A stretch of DNA of 64,000 nucleotides from a bacterium A37T11 (lineage in GTDB: Bacteria > Bacteroidota > Bacteroidia > Sphingobacteriales > Sphingobacteriaceae), in NCBI GenBank assembly GCA_900109895.1, contig FOBR01000017.1, forward strand, positions 62,001 to 126,000, written 5' to 3'. Of this stretch, positions 44,073 through 54,275 are shown piece by piece. A program made the translations under genes and the position numbers. Within the stretch, counting starts at the first letter, position 1. Each line of letters opens with the position of its first letter. The notes below the pieces were generated by a model. The model saw only the letters and a program-made list of their open reading frames with translations, searched no databases and was not told where the DNA came from.

Positions 44073-44807
44073 TTAGGAGTGTCCGGTGCCAAATAAAACA
44101 AAATTCAGTAACGAGATACCAATTCCCAATAAAACTGCAATTAATTTTTGCCTATTGAATACGTGATGATCAGCCGATGATGACTCAAAAAGGATTGTTG
44201 TAGATATATGTAGAAAAATACCGATGACAATTGCCATGATCTTATCAAAATGTAACTCCAAATTTCCCAAACTTCCACTGTTAATACCAAAACTTAGCAT
44301 ATATCCCAAAGGAGTTGCAGTAGCAAATATGGCCAGGTAAATGGCTATGGAAGATTTGGAAAGCCTAGTTTGAATCAGTAAGCTCCCAAGCGCAAAAGCG
44401 GCGGGAATATGGTGCAATGCAATTCCAAATATTAATTCTTTCTGGTAAGCAACTTGCGAAAGCGGCATTCCTTCTAAAAATGCATGCAGGCATAAACTAA
44501 TCATTATGCCCAAAGGAAATGCAGCGCCATGTTCCTGTTTATGTACATGACCATGTTCAATACCTTCAGAAAATTGTTCCATGAGTAATTGAAAGAGAAA
44601 TCCTCCCAATACATACAAACCAATAAATTGTTCAGAATGATTGTATACGTGTGGCATCAAATGCAGCACAGTAATCGAAAACAAATAGGCCCCACTAAAA
44701 GCCAATATAAATTTTAGTGCCGCCCTGTTATCTCTTTTAAGGAAAAAAACAGAAGAACCGCCCGCAAAAGCACTGGCAAAAAGAATGCTAATGATGAATA
44801 GGTTCAT
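44073..44807 (-). CDS. ZIP-family metal transporter
   Basis: A 244-residue protein with eight hydrophobic segments. The metal-coordinating helices are recognisable: HAFLEGMP in helix IV and LHHIPAAFALG in helix V, with a histidine-rich loop (EHGHVHKQEHG) before helix IV. ZIP proteins import zinc, iron or manganese into the cytoplasm; the metal is undetermined. Its start overlaps the PAP2 gene's end by 20 bases, so the two are translated together. Confidence 0.9.
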   Translation of the reverse strand: MNLFIISILFASAFAGGSSVFFLKRDNRAALKFILAFSGAYLFSITVLHLMPHVYNHSEQFIGLYVLGGFLFQLLMEQFSEGIEHGHVHKQEHGAAFPLGIMISLCLHAFLEGMPLSQVAYQKELIFGIALHHIPAAFALGSLLIQTRLSKSSIAIYLAIFATATPLGYMLSFGINSGSLGNLELHFDKIMAIVIGIFLHISTTILFESSSADHHVFNRQKLIAVLLGIGISLLNFVLFGTGHS

Positions 44808-45393
44808 GAATTATATCAGTTGAAAAATCCCTGTTGTCCGGTTGAAAATAATTAAATGTTTTTCCCAGCAACCAACCGATGAAACAACCCAGTATAGCCC
44901 CAGCCAAAACATCTATTGGGTAATGAACCCCAACATATACCTGGGCAAAACCGATGGATGTAGCCCAAAGTAACCCTAACCAAGTAATATGTTTCCATCG
45001 TTTTTTGAACACCATGATTAAAAACATGGCCAGCGCGAAATGATTAGTGGCATGTGATGATGGGAAACTAAAACCTGATCCGCAACGTATTCTAGGACTA
45101 AACACTTCTTTAAATACGGTCTCATTACAAGGTCTAATTCTTGTAACCATAGGTTTAATTAATGTAGAAGAAATGGAATCTGCCAGGCCAAAAGTCATCA
45201 ATAAAAAGAGCATCATAATAATACCCCTTTTTTTATAATTTTTAATGGTGAATATCAAAATAAATAAATACAAAGGTGCCCAGGTCCAGGGATTGCGAAG
45301 ATGAGGCATCAGCCAGTCAAAAACCGGATTGGATAACCCCTGATTTATCATTAAAAATATTTCCTGATCAAGCTGTATGAGATGGTCGAACAT
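44788..45393 (-). CDS. PAP2-family phosphatase
   Basis: A 201-residue membrane protein; the ATG at 45393 (MFDHLIQLDQEIF) is preferred over a start 23 codons upstream. The lipid phosphatase motifs are visible: KPMVTRIRP (K-x6-RP), FPSSHATNHF (PSGH-type) and VYVGVHYPIDV (third motif, with the usual SR replaced by AQ). Five to six helices. The likely substrate is undecaprenyl diphosphate or another lipid phosphate. It overlaps the ZIP gene downstream by 20 bases. Confidence 0.88.
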   Translation of the reverse strand: MFDHLIQLDQEIFLMINQGLSNPVFDWLMPHLRNPWTWAPLYLFILIFTIKNYKKRGIIMMLFLLMTFGLADSISSTLIKPMVTRIRPCNETVFKEVFSPRIRCGSGFSFPSSHATNHFALAMFLIMVFKKRWKHITWLGLLWATSIGFAQVYVGVHYPIDVLAGAILGCFIGWLLGKTFNYFQPDNRDFSTDIIHEPIHH

Positions 45394-45543
45394 TTTGGTA
45401 TATCCAATTAGTTTGCAAAGATACGATTTTCTTTTAATCGGTTTTTTAATAAGATCAAGCAAATCAACCGTGTGTTTAAATTACGACAAGGGTACATTCT
45501 AATGGTAGAATATACCTAATTTTACCCCCACAAATTAACAGTC

Positions 45544-46929
45544 ATGACACTTATTAAATCAATCTCAGGAATTAGGGGTACTATTGGCGGTAAACCTGGA
45601 GACGCCTTAACACCATTTGATATTATAAAATATACAGCAGCGTTTGGTTGGTATATCCGGCAAACCTCAGGTACGCGCAAAATAGTGATTGGTCGGGATG
45701 CACGGATATCTGGAGATATGGTGCGTAATTTGGTGGCGGGCACACTACAAAGTATTGGCATTGACGTAGTAGATCTGGGTTTGTCAACCACACCAACTGT
45801 CGAGATAGCCGTTCCAGCTGAACTAGCAGGCGGAGGTATTATTATAACGGCCAGCCATAATCCGTTCCAATGGAATGCTCTTAAGCTCTTAAACGCGCAA
45901 GGTGAATTTATCAATGACTTAGCCGGAAAAGAGGTGTTGCAAATGGCAGAAACCCTACCATTTGATTTTGCTGAAATTGAACAGATAGGCCAAATCAGCT
46001 ATGACGACACCTATTTGCAAAAACACATTGATAAAATTTTGAAAACAGAATTGGTAGATACTGAAGCCATTAAAAATGCCAACTTTCGTATTGCTATCGA
46101 TGCGGTCAATTCCACGGGAGGCATCTTTGTACCTGCCTTATTAAAGGCGTTGGGCGTTAATATTGTGTATGAATTAAATTGTGAGCCCAATGGCCGGTTT
46201 GCGCACAATCCTGAACCATTACCTGAGAATTTGAAAAATCTTGCTGCACTTGTTCAAGAAAAAAAAGCCAATCTAGGTATTGCTGTAGACCCGGATGTTG
46301 ACCGATTATGCTTTGTTATGGAAGATGGACAAATGTTTGGAGAAGAATACACACTTGTCGCCGTAGCCGATTATGTTTTACAAAACCAGCAAGGAAACAG
46401 CGTATCAAATCTCTCATCAACCAGAGCATTGCATGATGTTACCATGCAGCACGGAGGAAATTACTTTGCAGCGGCCGTAGGCGAAGTTAACGTAGTAACA
46501 AAAATGAAAGAAGTGAAGGCCATTATTGGAGGGGAGGGTAATGGGGGCATCATCTATCCGGAGAGTCATTATGGCCGTGACGCACTGATAGGTATTGCGC
46601 TATTTCTTACCTATCTTGCCAAGTCAGGCGTGCCTATTAGTACACTGAGGGCAGGTTACCCTGAATATCACATGTCCAAAAATAAAGTTGATCTGAATCC
46701 TAATATGAATATTGATCAATTACTTATTGATGTAGAATCTCTTTATCAAGAAACTCCTCATAGCACCATCGACGGGCTCAAAATTGATTTTGAAGATTCC
46801 TGGGTGCATTTGCGAAAATCAAATACCGAACCCATTATCCGAATTTATGCGGAAGCTCCAACACCGGAAGCTGCCAAGGCTGTCGCTCAAAAAATCATGG
46901 ACGAAGTGAATAAATTAGCCCAAAATTAA
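45544..46929 (+). CDS. glmM: Phosphoglucosamine mutase
   Basis: A 461-residue alpha-D-phosphohexomutase. The phosphoserine motif ITASHNPFQWNA has Ser104, the metal loop is DPDVDR, the sugar-binding loop GGEGNGGIIYP and the phosphate-binding loop RKSNTEPIIRIY. It converts glucosamine-6-phosphate into glucosamine-1-phosphate for UDP-GlcNAc. A phosphomannomutase/phosphoglucomutase role is possible; the ordinary Bacteroidota annotation for this subtype is GlmM. A cysteine desulfurase gene follows. Confidence 0.88.
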   Translation: MTLIKSISGIRGTIGGKPGDALTPFDIIKYTAAFGWYIRQTSGTRKIVIGRDARISGDMVRNLVAGTLQSIGIDVVDLGLSTTPTVEIAVPAELAGGGIIITASHNPFQWNALKLLNAQGEFINDLAGKEVLQMAETLPFDFAEIEQIGQISYDDTYLQKHIDKILKTELVDTEAIKNANFRIAIDAVNSTGGIFVPALLKALGVNIVYELNCEPNGRFAHNPEPLPENLKNLAALVQEKKANLGIAVDPDVDRLCFVMEDGQMFGEEYTLVAVADYVLQNQQGNSVSNLSSTRALHDVTMQHGGNYFAAAVGEVNVVTKMKEVKAIIGGEGNGGIIYPESHYGRDALIGIALFLTYLAKSGVPISTLRAGYPEYHMSKNKVDLNPNMNIDQLLIDVESLYQETPHSTIDGLKIDFEDSWVHLRKSNTEPIIRIYAEAPTPEAAKAVAQKIMDEVNKLAQN

Positions 46930-46965
46930 CTTAAATATGTAATTTTGTCCATCAAACAAAAAAAT

Positions 46966-48111
46966 ATGCGTATTTATCTGGATAATGCAGCAACAACTCC
47001 TTTGGATGAGGACGTAATACAGGAAATGTTAGCGGTAATGCGTGAAAAATACGGAAATCCATCTTCCATTCATGCTCATGGAAGGCAAGTGCGTACACTG
47101 ATTGAAAAAGCGCGTAAAACTATAGCGGGCCTTCTTCATGCAAGCCCATCCGAAATTTTTTTTACTTCAGGCGGCACCGAAGCCGATAATATGGCCATTC
47201 GGCAGGGTATTTTGGACCATAATATCACGCATGCTATAAGTTCTCCCATAGAGCATCACGCGGTAGAAAACACCTTGACTCAATTAGCCGATGCAGGCAC
47301 CATTCATTTGAGTTTATTGGATGTAGATAAGAAAGGCAAAATTAACCTAGAGCAATTAGATGATTTACTCACTATACATCCACACAGTTTGGTATCACTC
47401 ATGCATGCAAATAATGAACTGGGTACTTTGACAGATATTGCCGCGGTATCTTCGATATGCAGGCGGCACGGCGCAATATTCCATACAGATACCGTTCAAA
47501 CTATGGGACATTATGCGCATGATATGCGGGAGTTGGACGTGGACTTTTTGACTTGTGCAGCACATAAATTTCATGGTCCTAAAGGCGTCGGTTTTATTTA
47601 TATAAATCATAATGTAAAAATTAAACCCTTAGTTTTTGGTGGTGCACAAGAACGTAACATGCGCGGAGGAACCGAAAATGTTTACGGTATCATTGGATTG
47701 GCCAAAGCATTAGAAAACTGTTATAAACACCTCCATGAACACCAAAATTACATCCAAGCATTAAAATCGTATATGATTGAAAAGCTACAACTCTCGGTTC
47801 CAGGTGTGGATTTTAATGGGGAAACCGATCCGGACAAAAGTTTATACACGGTATTAAATGTATCATTTCCCGAAATGGATATGGCGGATATGTTGCTTTT
47901 CAACCTGGATATTGCAGGTATTTCGGCTTCCGGAGGCAGTGCATGCAGTTCAGGATCAAGTATAGGGTCACATGTACTAACAGCTATAGGAGTAAATCCT
48001 GAACGCCCATGTGTACGATTTTCCTTCAGTAAATACAATACAAAGGAAGAGATTGATATTGTAGTTGATAAACTTAAGGAACTATGTAATCATCCAGCGC
48101 AAATGAGTTAA
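46966..48111 (+). CDS. Cysteine desulfurase (NifS/IscS family)
   Basis: A 381-residue PLP enzyme, started at the ATG at 46966 ([17 protein letters not shown]). The PLP lysine is in [14 protein letters not shown] and the persulphide cysteine in [11 protein letters not shown]. It provides sulphur for Fe-S clusters or thiolated tRNA (mtaB in this window needs Fe-S clusters). There is no iscU neighbour. It converges with accD and the two stop codons overlap (shared TTAA at 48108-48111). Confidence 0.93.
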   Translation: MRIYLDNAATTPLDEDVIQEMLAVMREKYGNPSSIHAHGRQVRTLIEKARKTIAGLLHASPSEIFFTSGGTEADNMAIRQGILDHNITHAISSPIEHHAVENTLTQLADAGTIHLSLLDVDKKGKINLEQLDDLLTIHPHSLVSLMHANNELGTLTDIAAVSSICRRHGAIFHTDTVQTMGHYAHDMRELDVDFLTCAAHKFHGPKGVGFIYINHNVKIKPLVFGGAQERNMRGGTENVYGIIGLAKALENCYKHLHEHQNYIQALKSYMIEKLQLSVPGVDFNGETDPDKSLYTVLNVSFPEMDMADMLLFNLDIAGISASGGSACSSGSSIGSHVLTAIGVNPERPCVRFSFSKYNTKEEIDIVVDKLKELCNHPAQMS

Positions 48112-48950
48112 GATACCAACCTTATAAAATTTGACACCTCTTCTTTAAGTTGCCTGCGGTCAACAATGAAGTCAAGAAATCCATGTTCCAATACAAATTC
48201 AGACGTTTGGAAACCCTTTGGCAAGTCTTTTTTGATGGTTTCTTTAATAACCCGCGGCCCTGCAAAACCGATCAGCGCCCCTGGTTCAGCAATATTGATA
48301 TCTCCCAGCATTGCAAAAGATGCCGTAACACCACCCGTAGTGGGATCTGTCAGCAAAGAAATATAAGGAATTCCAGCCTTACTTAATAAAGCCAATTTGG
48401 CCGAAGTTTTAGCCATTTGCATCAAGGAAAATGCTGCTTCCATCATCCGGGCTCCCCCCGATTTAGAAATAATCATAAAGGGAATTCGGCGTTTAATGCT
48501 ATAATCAATCGCACGAGCAATTTTTTCGCCGACCACTGAACCCATTGAACCTCCAATGAAGTTAAAATCCATGCAAGCAACAACGAGGTCCAGGCCATTA
48601 ATCTTACCATAACCCGTTCTTAATGCATCGTTTAATCCAGTTTTCTCCGCCACTTCAATTACCCTTTCAGCATAAGGTTTGCTATCTACAAAATTCAGCG
48701 GGTCTGCAGAACGTAAATTTGCATTTAATTCAGTAAATGAATTATTGTCAAAGAGGATAGAAAAATAGGCCATAGAATCAATGCGCAGGTGGTAATTGCA
48801 ATATTGGCAAACATACTTGTTTTCAATTTGCTCCGTATTGAGCAGCGGCTTTTTACAATTTGGACATTTATTCCATAGCCCATCAGGAGCTTCCTTTTTA
48901 TGTTCAGTTGCCGTACTTATGCCAGCTTTATCACGTTTAAACCAAGCCAT
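48108..48950 (-). CDS. accD: Acetyl-CoA carboxylase carboxyltransferase subunit beta
   Basis: A 280-residue protein of the crotonase fold with an N-terminal zinc ribbon (CPNCKKPLL, then CQYCNYHLR). The carboxyltransferase core shows [32 protein letters not shown]-like sequence and [13 protein letters not shown]. With AccA it transfers carboxyl from biotin to acetyl-CoA for fatty acid synthesis. accA is not in the window. Confidence 0.95.
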   Translation of the reverse strand: MAWFKRDKAGISTATEHKKEAPDGLWNKCPNCKKPLLNTEQIENKYVCQYCNYHLRIDSMAYFSILFDNNSFTELNANLRSADPLNFVDSKPYAERVIEVAEKTGLNDALRTGYGKINGLDLVVACMDFNFIGGSMGSVVGEKIARAIDYSIKRRIPFMIISKSGGARMMEAAFSLMQMAKTSAKLALLSKAGIPYISLLTDPTTGGVTASFAMLGDINIAEPGALIGFAGPRVIKETIKKDLPKGFQTSEFVLEHGFLDFIVDRRQLKEEVSNFIRLVS

Positions 48951-49048
48951 TCAAATCTGTTAAATGAATTACAAAGGAACGAAAAAATATCAGAAACACC
49001 CAAAATTACAAAGAACCTTATTATCTTTGGTGCGTACGTTAATCATCC

Positions 49049-49765
49049 ATGTCGTCATCCATATTCCGGTTTAAAAGGTTTAAAATTGATCAATCAGGAA
49101 GTGCCATGAAGGTCAATACTGACGGTGTACTCCTGGGGGCTATTGCCGGAAATAAAATAATGGATCATGTATTGGAAATAGGCACCGGAACCGGTCTTGT
49201 TTCCTTAATGTTAGCGCAGCGATTTGAGGGAGCCAATATACAAGCAGTAGAAATAGATGAAGATGCTGCCAGGCAGGCAAAAAAAAATTTCACACAATCG
49301 CCGTTTGCAGCTCGGCTGGATTCCATTCATACTGATTTCAAAAATTATGAGCCTAAAGTAGGCTATGATCTTATTGTCAGTAATCCACCATATTTTATAA
49401 ATTCGCTAAAAAATTCGAATGCCCGTAAAGCAATCGCCAGGCATTCATCAGCCACGTTTTATGATGACTTGCTTCAATACGCCATTAAATGGTTAAATCC
49501 GTTGGGAAAATTAGCCTTAATCATGCCAATAACCATAAGAGAAAATTTGGCCGAAAAATTAAGTGGGTATAACAATCTAAACATTCAGGAAGAATTATTT
49601 ATCCGTTCATTCCCTACCACTAAACCCATCCGAGTACTGGTACATATTATAAAAGGAACACCATCAGCACCCGTCATGACAACTGATTTTACCATTTATC
49701 AAAATCGGAATGAACCGAGCGAAGCATACCAGGAATTATTAAAAGATTTTTTTCTGGCATTTTAA
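49049..49765 (+). CDS. trmN6: tRNA1(Val) (adenine37-N6)-methyltransferase
   Basis: A 238-residue SAM-dependent methyltransferase. The start FRFKRFKIDQSGSAMKVNTDGVLLG, the SAM motif LEIGTGTGLVSL and the catalytic NPPY motif (SNPPYFINS) are typical of TrmN6/YfiC, which methylates A37 of tRNA-Val. It is followed two bases later by a phosphoesterase gene. Confidence 0.9.
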   Translation: MSSSIFRFKRFKIDQSGSAMKVNTDGVLLGAIAGNKIMDHVLEIGTGTGLVSLMLAQRFEGANIQAVEIDEDAARQAKKNFTQSPFAARLDSIHTDFKNYEPKVGYDLIVSNPPYFINSLKNSNARKAIARHSSATFYDDLLQYAIKWLNPLGKLALIMPITIRENLAEKLSGYNNLNIQEELFIRSFPTTKPIRVLVHIIKGTPSAPVMTTDFTIYQNRNEPSEAYQELLKDFFLAF

Positions 49766-49767
49766 AA

Positions 49768-50262
49768 ATGAAACGGATCGGTTTATTGTCAGACACACAC
49801 GGCTATTTGGATGCATCCATATTTAAACATTTTGAATCATGTGATGAAATATGGCATGCCGGTGATTTCGGTGGAAATCAAGTAGCCGTCCGATTGGCCG
49901 AATTTAAGCCTCTTCGGGGAGTTTTTGGAAATATTGATGACCAGGAAATACGACAAGCCTATCCAGAACATTTGCGGTTTACTAGTGAAGGGGTAAACGT
50001 CTGGATCACCCATATTGGCGGTTACCCAGGTCATTACCATCCAGCAATAAAAAAGGAGATCATGCTAAATCCCCCCATGCTTTTTATTAGCGGACATTCG
50101 CACATCCTAAAGATCATGTATGATAAAAAGATACAAAGCCTGCATCTCAATCCAGGTGCTGCCGGCAAACAAGGCTGGCATAAAGTCAGAACACTTTTAC
50201 GTTTTAGCATTTCGGCGGGAAACATTGAAGATATGCAAGTCATAGAACTTGCTGGTCGGTAA
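49768..50262 (+). CDS. YfcE-type metallophosphoesterase
   Basis: A 164-residue calcineurin-fold phosphoesterase with LLSDTHGYL, WHAGDFGG, GNIDD, THIGGYPGHY and SGHSHI metal-binding motifs in order. Small proteins of this type hydrolyse phosphodiesters; the physiological substrate is unclear. It follows trmN6 at 2 bp and converges with the MerR gene. Confidence 0.9.
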   Translation: MKRIGLLSDTHGYLDASIFKHFESCDEIWHAGDFGGNQVAVRLAEFKPLRGVFGNIDDQEIRQAYPEHLRFTSEGVNVWITHIGGYPGHYHPAIKKEIMLNPPMLFISGHSHILKIMYDKKIQSLHLNPGAAGKQGWHKVRTLLRFSISAGNIEDMQVIELAGR

Positions 50263-50267
50263 CAGCC

Positions 50268-50603
50268 TTAAAGGCTATCACGCACTTCTATTAAAAACTG
50301 TTTCAAATTTTCAAGAGAATCAATTACCCGCTGATTTTCCTGCGCCTGATTTTTATTAGATTTTAGGTATTCTCGCGCCCCTTGTAATGTATATCCCTTA
50401 TCTTTCACTAAATTAAAAATGATTTTGAGGTTTGCTACATCATCAGGTGAAAACAAGCGGTTCCCTTTCTTATTTTTCTTAGGTTGCAAAATATCAAATT
50501 CATGCTCGTAAAAACGAATTTGCGAAGCATTAACATCAAACATGGTTGTCACTTCGCCCATGGTGTAGTATAATTTGTTTATTTCACGTTCTTTATATGG
50601 CAT
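50268..50603 (-). CDS. MerR-family transcriptional regulator
   Basis: A 111-residue protein with a winged-helix MerR domain (YTMGEVTTMFDVNASQIRFYEHEFDIL, then RLFSPDDVANLKIIFNLVKDKGYTLQGAREYL) and a short C-terminal dimerisation helix. It lacks a long ligand-binding C-terminus, as in small Bacteroidota MerR proteins. Targets are unknown. It may act on its divergent neighbour at 50691. Confidence 0.88.
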   Translation of the reverse strand: MPYKEREINKLYYTMGEVTTMFDVNASQIRFYEHEFDILQPKKNKKGNRLFSPDDVANLKIIFNLVKDKGYTLQGAREYLKSNKNQAQENQRVIDSLENLKQFLIEVRDSL

Positions 50604-50690
50604 CGCTTTTTTAAGAATACGACAAATTTATTATTTTATTATAAATATTGGTGATAACTTAGCGCAGAATTGAATAATTTAAAAAATGAA

Positions 50691-51890
50691 ATGGACTATG
50701 ATGCAGTAATCATAGGGGCTGGCGCTTGCGGGCTAATGTGTGCAGTACAGGCTGGTTTTAGGGGTAAACGGGTGCTTATAATTGAAAGGAACGATCGGCC
50801 AGGAGCCAAAATCCTGATATCCGGTGGAGGACGCTGCAATTATACAAATATACATACCTCACCTGCTAATTTTATTTCCGCTGACCCGGACTTTAGCAAA
50901 TCTATATTTGCCCAGTGGTCAGCCAATGATACCATCCAATTCTTTGCGAATAAAGGGATATTCGGACACGAAAAAACCTTGGGACAACTATTTCCAGTTT
51001 CCAATAGTGCGCGCGACATAGTTGAAGTATTTACAGCCCTTTTGCAACAGCAAAGGCAGCAAATTTGGTTAAATAGCGAAGTTATCAGCATTCAAAAACT
51101 TATTAATACCGGATTTTTTGAAATTAAAATAAAACAGCAGGACGCCATTGAAAAGATCATCCAGGCTAGGGTAGTCGTCGTTGCCTGCGGAGGGCTCCCG
51201 GTTGCCAAATTGGGTGCCAGTGATTTTGGCATCCGTATTGCCCGTCAGTTTCACCTTGACATCACCCAAACCGCACCTGCGTTGGTACCACTTACCATTA
51301 CAGGAAAAGAAAGCGCATGGTTTGCAGCATTATCCGGCAATAGTATTAATGCACGGGTTTATAATGATCAGATCTCATTTTTAGAAAACATTTTATTTAC
51401 CCATTGGGGGCTTAGCGGCCCCGCTATTCTCCAAATCTCTTCTTATTGGCGTCCAGGACAACTAATTTATATAGATCTACTGCCAGGAGATTCTATTGAA
51501 AACCATATTAACGCTGAGCGGAAAGAAGGAGGGAGGAGGCTGTTGCGTCAATTGCTGCTGACATTTTACAGTAAAAAATTTGTAGATGCACTTTCAAAAT
51601 TTTTGCCAGTTGAAAAAAAGATAGCGTCCTTAAGCAAAGCAGAAGCCAAATCAGCACATGACATTCTACATCGTTTTCAGGTAAAGCCAGCCGGTGACAA
51701 AGGATATGACAAAGCTGAAGTCATGCGCGGAGGAGTCGCTACCCATGAATTAGACCCTATATCGCTTGAAAGCCGAAAAGTACCGGGCCTTTATTTTGGA
51801 GGCGAGTGCGTAGATGTCACAGGATGGCTGGGAGGTTTTAACTTTCAATGGGCATGGGCAAGCGGCTTTGCAATTAGCCAGGCTATATAA
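50691..51890 (+). CDS. HI0933/BaiN-family NAD(P)/FAD-dependent oxidoreductase
   Basis: A 399-residue flavoprotein, started at the ATG at 50691 (MDYDAVIIGAGACG); a TTG seven codons earlier is also possible. The FAD motif GAGACGLMCAVQAG, the family block GAKILISGGGRCNYTN and the C-terminal LYFGGECVDVTGWLGGFNFQWA are diagnostic for the HI0933-like family. Its substrate is unsettled in most bacteria. It converges with nuoD. Confidence 0.9.
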   Translation: MDYDAVIIGAGACGLMCAVQAGFRGKRVLIIERNDRPGAKILISGGGRCNYTNIHTSPANFISADPDFSKSIFAQWSANDTIQFFANKGIFGHEKTLGQLFPVSNSARDIVEVFTALLQQQRQQIWLNSEVISIQKLINTGFFEIKIKQQDAIEKIIQARVVVVACGGLPVAKLGASDFGIRIARQFHLDITQTAPALVPLTITGKESAWFAALSGNSINARVYNDQISFLENILFTHWGLSGPAILQISSYWRPGQLIYIDLLPGDSIENHINAERKEGGRRLLRQLLLTFYSKKFVDALSKFLPVEKKIASLSKAEAKSAHDILHRFQVKPAGDKGYDKAEVMRGGVATHELDPISLESRKVPGLYFGGECVDVTGWLGGFNFQWAWASGFAISQAI

Positions 51891-51899
51891 AATAAATAT

Positions 51900-53105
51900 T
51901 TATCTATCCACCTCGCCCAGCACAATGTCAATGGAACCAAGGATTGCAATCAGGTCAGAAATTAATACTCCCTTAGATAATTCAGAAATTACAGAAAGAT
52001 TATTAAAGCTTGGTCCCCTGGATTTGACCCGTTTCGGTATATCCGATTTTTCCTGGGTAATGAAATAAAATCCCAGCTCGCCTTTTGGATTTTCGGCCCT
52101 TACGTAATAATCCTGGGCCTTGAGGTTTACTTTTTTTGGCACCAATGCCCGCGGGTCAAACTCAGGAGTTCTTTTATGTTCATGCGTAAGCTTGGTAAGG
52201 CATTGTTCAATAATCCTTACTGATTCAGCCACTTCATCAGCCCTCACCTTATACCGATCCCAGCAATCACCTATATGGCCCATTTCACCCTTACCGGTTG
52301 GAATGTCAAATTCAATCTCCGGGTAAACTGAATAATTATCAACCCTTCGTAAATCCCACTTAATGCCTGAAGCTCGCAACATAGGGCCAGAACAGCCATA
52401 ATTAATCGCCACATCAGCAGGTAAAACCCCAATATTAGCCGTCCTTGAAATAAAAATCTGATTTTTGGTCAGCAAAGCTTCCAATTCTTTCAGCTTCGGT
52501 TTAAAATAAGTTATAAATTCACCGCAACGATCTTCAAAGCCAATCGGCAAATCGTAAAATAAACCACCAATCCAAATATAATTATATAACATTCGCGAAC
52601 CAGAAGCCCATTCAAGCATGTTCATAATGTGTTCCCGGTCTCTAAAGCACCACATAAAAGGCGTAAAAGCTCCAATATCTATACCATAGGTACCAATAGC
52701 GATAAGGTGAGATGCAATCCGGTTAAGTTCACACACCAATACACGAATGTATTCAATTCGTTTAGGTATCTTTTGGTCCAGCCCCAACATCCGTTCTACC
52801 CCCATCACAAAACCGTGGCTATTGTTCATAGAAGCCAGGTAATCCATACGGTCTGTAAAGGGGATGGTTTTTCCATAATTCATGGATTCCGCATGTTTCT
52901 CAAAACACCGGTGAAGGTAACCCATATGAGGAATGACCTCTTTCACAATCTCCCCATCCGTAATCAATTCAAGTCTGAGTACCCCATGCGTTGAGGGGTG
53001 TTGGGGGCCTAAATTGATAACCATCTCCTCAGGTTCCAAACTATCCATCCGTTCACGGTAGCGTTCTAGAGCAGCATTAACGGGAAAAATCATATTTTCA
53101 GCCAT
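51900..53105 (-). CDS. nuoD: NADH-quinone oxidoreductase subunit D
   Basis: A 401-residue complex I core subunit. [49 protein letters not shown] and the C-terminal [11 protein letters not shown] are strictly family-typical; the HPSTHG region forms part of the quinone site. It begins directly after the nuoC stop. No nuoE follows, unlike in the usual nuoA-N operon. Confidence 0.97.
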   Translation of the reverse strand: MAENMIFPVNAALERYRERMDSLEPEEMVINLGPQHPSTHGVLRLELITDGEIVKEVIPHMGYLHRCFEKHAESMNYGKTIPFTDRMDYLASMNNSHGFVMGVERMLGLDQKIPKRIEYIRVLVCELNRIASHLIAIGTYGIDIGAFTPFMWCFRDREHIMNMLEWASGSRMLYNYIWIGGLFYDLPIGFEDRCGEFITYFKPKLKELEALLTKNQIFISRTANIGVLPADVAINYGCSGPMLRASGIKWDLRRVDNYSVYPEIEFDIPTGKGEMGHIGDCWDRYKVRADEVAESVRIIEQCLTKLTHEHKRTPEFDPRALVPKKVNLKAQDYYVRAENPKGELGFYFITQEKSDIPKRVKSRGPSFNNLSVISELSKGVLISDLIAILGSIDIVLGEVDR

Positions 53106-53600
53106 TTATTGAATGCTTATACCGTGATACATTTCGGCTTCCTGATAGTCCTTCCGCAAAGGATAGCCCTCCCAATCGTCTGGAAGTAGAATACGTCGCA
53201 AATCCGGATGCCCGTCAAAAAAAATACCCACCAAATCAAAAGCCTCCCTTTCATGCCATTCAGCCGTCTTCCAAATAGTGCCGACACTCGGAACAACAGG
53301 TAATGTGGTGCCCCTATCGTTTGGAACAACCACTTTCAACGTCAGTTGTGTTTTATAAGGAATTGATGCCAGGTGATAAACCACCGCAAAAGTACCGGCT
53401 TGTATACCATTATCAACCCCACTTAAACAAGATAAAAAATCAAACCAGGTTTGCTCGTGGTCGCGCAACAAAAAGCACACCTCCCTGATCATATTAGTTT
53501 TTATTACTAAAGCAGGTTGTAACCCCAAAAGTTCTTCGGCCACAATTACATCATCTCCAATGTGTTCGCAGATCAGATTTCTGACATCTTCAATCAACAT
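53106..53600 (-). CDS. nuoC: NADH-quinone oxidoreductase subunit C
   Basis: A 164-residue 30-kDa-type subunit with the family signature EREAFDLVGIFFDGHPDLRR, then LPDDWEGYPLRKDY at the C-terminus. It forms the peripheral arm with NuoD, B and I. It is adjacent only to nuoD; upstream comes pdxH rather than nuoB. Confidence 0.95.
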   Translation of the reverse strand: MLIEDVRNLICEHIGDDVIVAEELLGLQPALVIKTNMIREVCFLLRDHEQTWFDFLSCLSGVDNGIQAGTFAVVYHLASIPYKTQLTLKVVVPNDRGTTLPVVPSVGTIWKTAEWHEREAFDLVGIFFDGHPDLRRILLPDDWEGYPLRKDYQEAEMYHGISIQ

Positions 53601-53627
53601 TTTACAGTAATTTTTAAAGATAAATCT

Positions 53628-54275
53628 TTACGGGGCCAGGCGATTCATTACCCAGCCTGTTCCATCTAGTATATAAGTAATCCGGTCATGCAATCTATTT
53701 TCACGACCCTGCCAAAATTCAAAATAATCAGGAATTAGCAAATATCCACCCCAATAAGCAGGTCGTTCAATATCTTTATCCGTGTGCTCTTCTTTTACCT
53801 GAACCAATCTTTCCTCAAGCTCCTTCCGGCCACTAATTATTTTACTTTGAGGAGAGGCAATGGCACCCAGACGGCTACCAACAGGCCGTGAATTAAAATA
53901 ATGATCAGATACGGACGGATTCAGTTTCTTTACGACCCCTTCAATCCTTACCTGTCTTTGCAGGTCAGGCCAAAAAAATAATAATGCCGCTTTGGGGTTT
54001 TGTTCAAGCTCATTACCTTTACGGCTATCGTAATTTGTATAAAATTGAAAGCCGTTAGCATCGGCATGTTTCAGCAATACGATCCGTGCAGAAGGTGTCC
54101 CATTTTTTGTTGCGGTGGCCAGCGTCATTGCCGTAGGCTCAGCAATTTCACTTATCAGTGCCTCCTCCAGCCATTTATTAAATTGGCCCAACGCATCCTT
54201 ATCGGCCTGCTCTTCTGTTAGTTCCTTTAATAAATATTCTTGCCTAATATCTTCTAGACGGTATTTTTCAGCCAT
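53628..54275 (-). CDS. pdxH: Pyridoxamine 5'-phosphate oxidase
   Basis: A 215-residue FMN enzyme making pyridoxal phosphate. Typical motifs: PTAMTLATATKNGTPSARIVLLK, FYTNYDSRKGNEL, ALLFFWPDLQRQVRIEG, SRPVGSRLGA and the C-terminal FEFWQGRENRLHDR. Its ATG shares one base with the stop of the response-regulator gene, so the two are coupled. Confidence 0.95.
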   Translation of the reverse strand: MAEKYRLEDIRQEYLLKELTEEQADKDALGQFNKWLEEALISEIAEPTAMTLATATKNGTPSARIVLLKHADANGFQFYTNYDSRKGNELEQNPKAALLFFWPDLQRQVRIEGVVKKLNPSVSDHYFNSRPVGSRLGAIASPQSKIISGRKELEERLVQVKEEHTDKDIERPAYWGGYLLIPDYFEFWQGRENRLHDRITYILDGTGWVMNRLAP

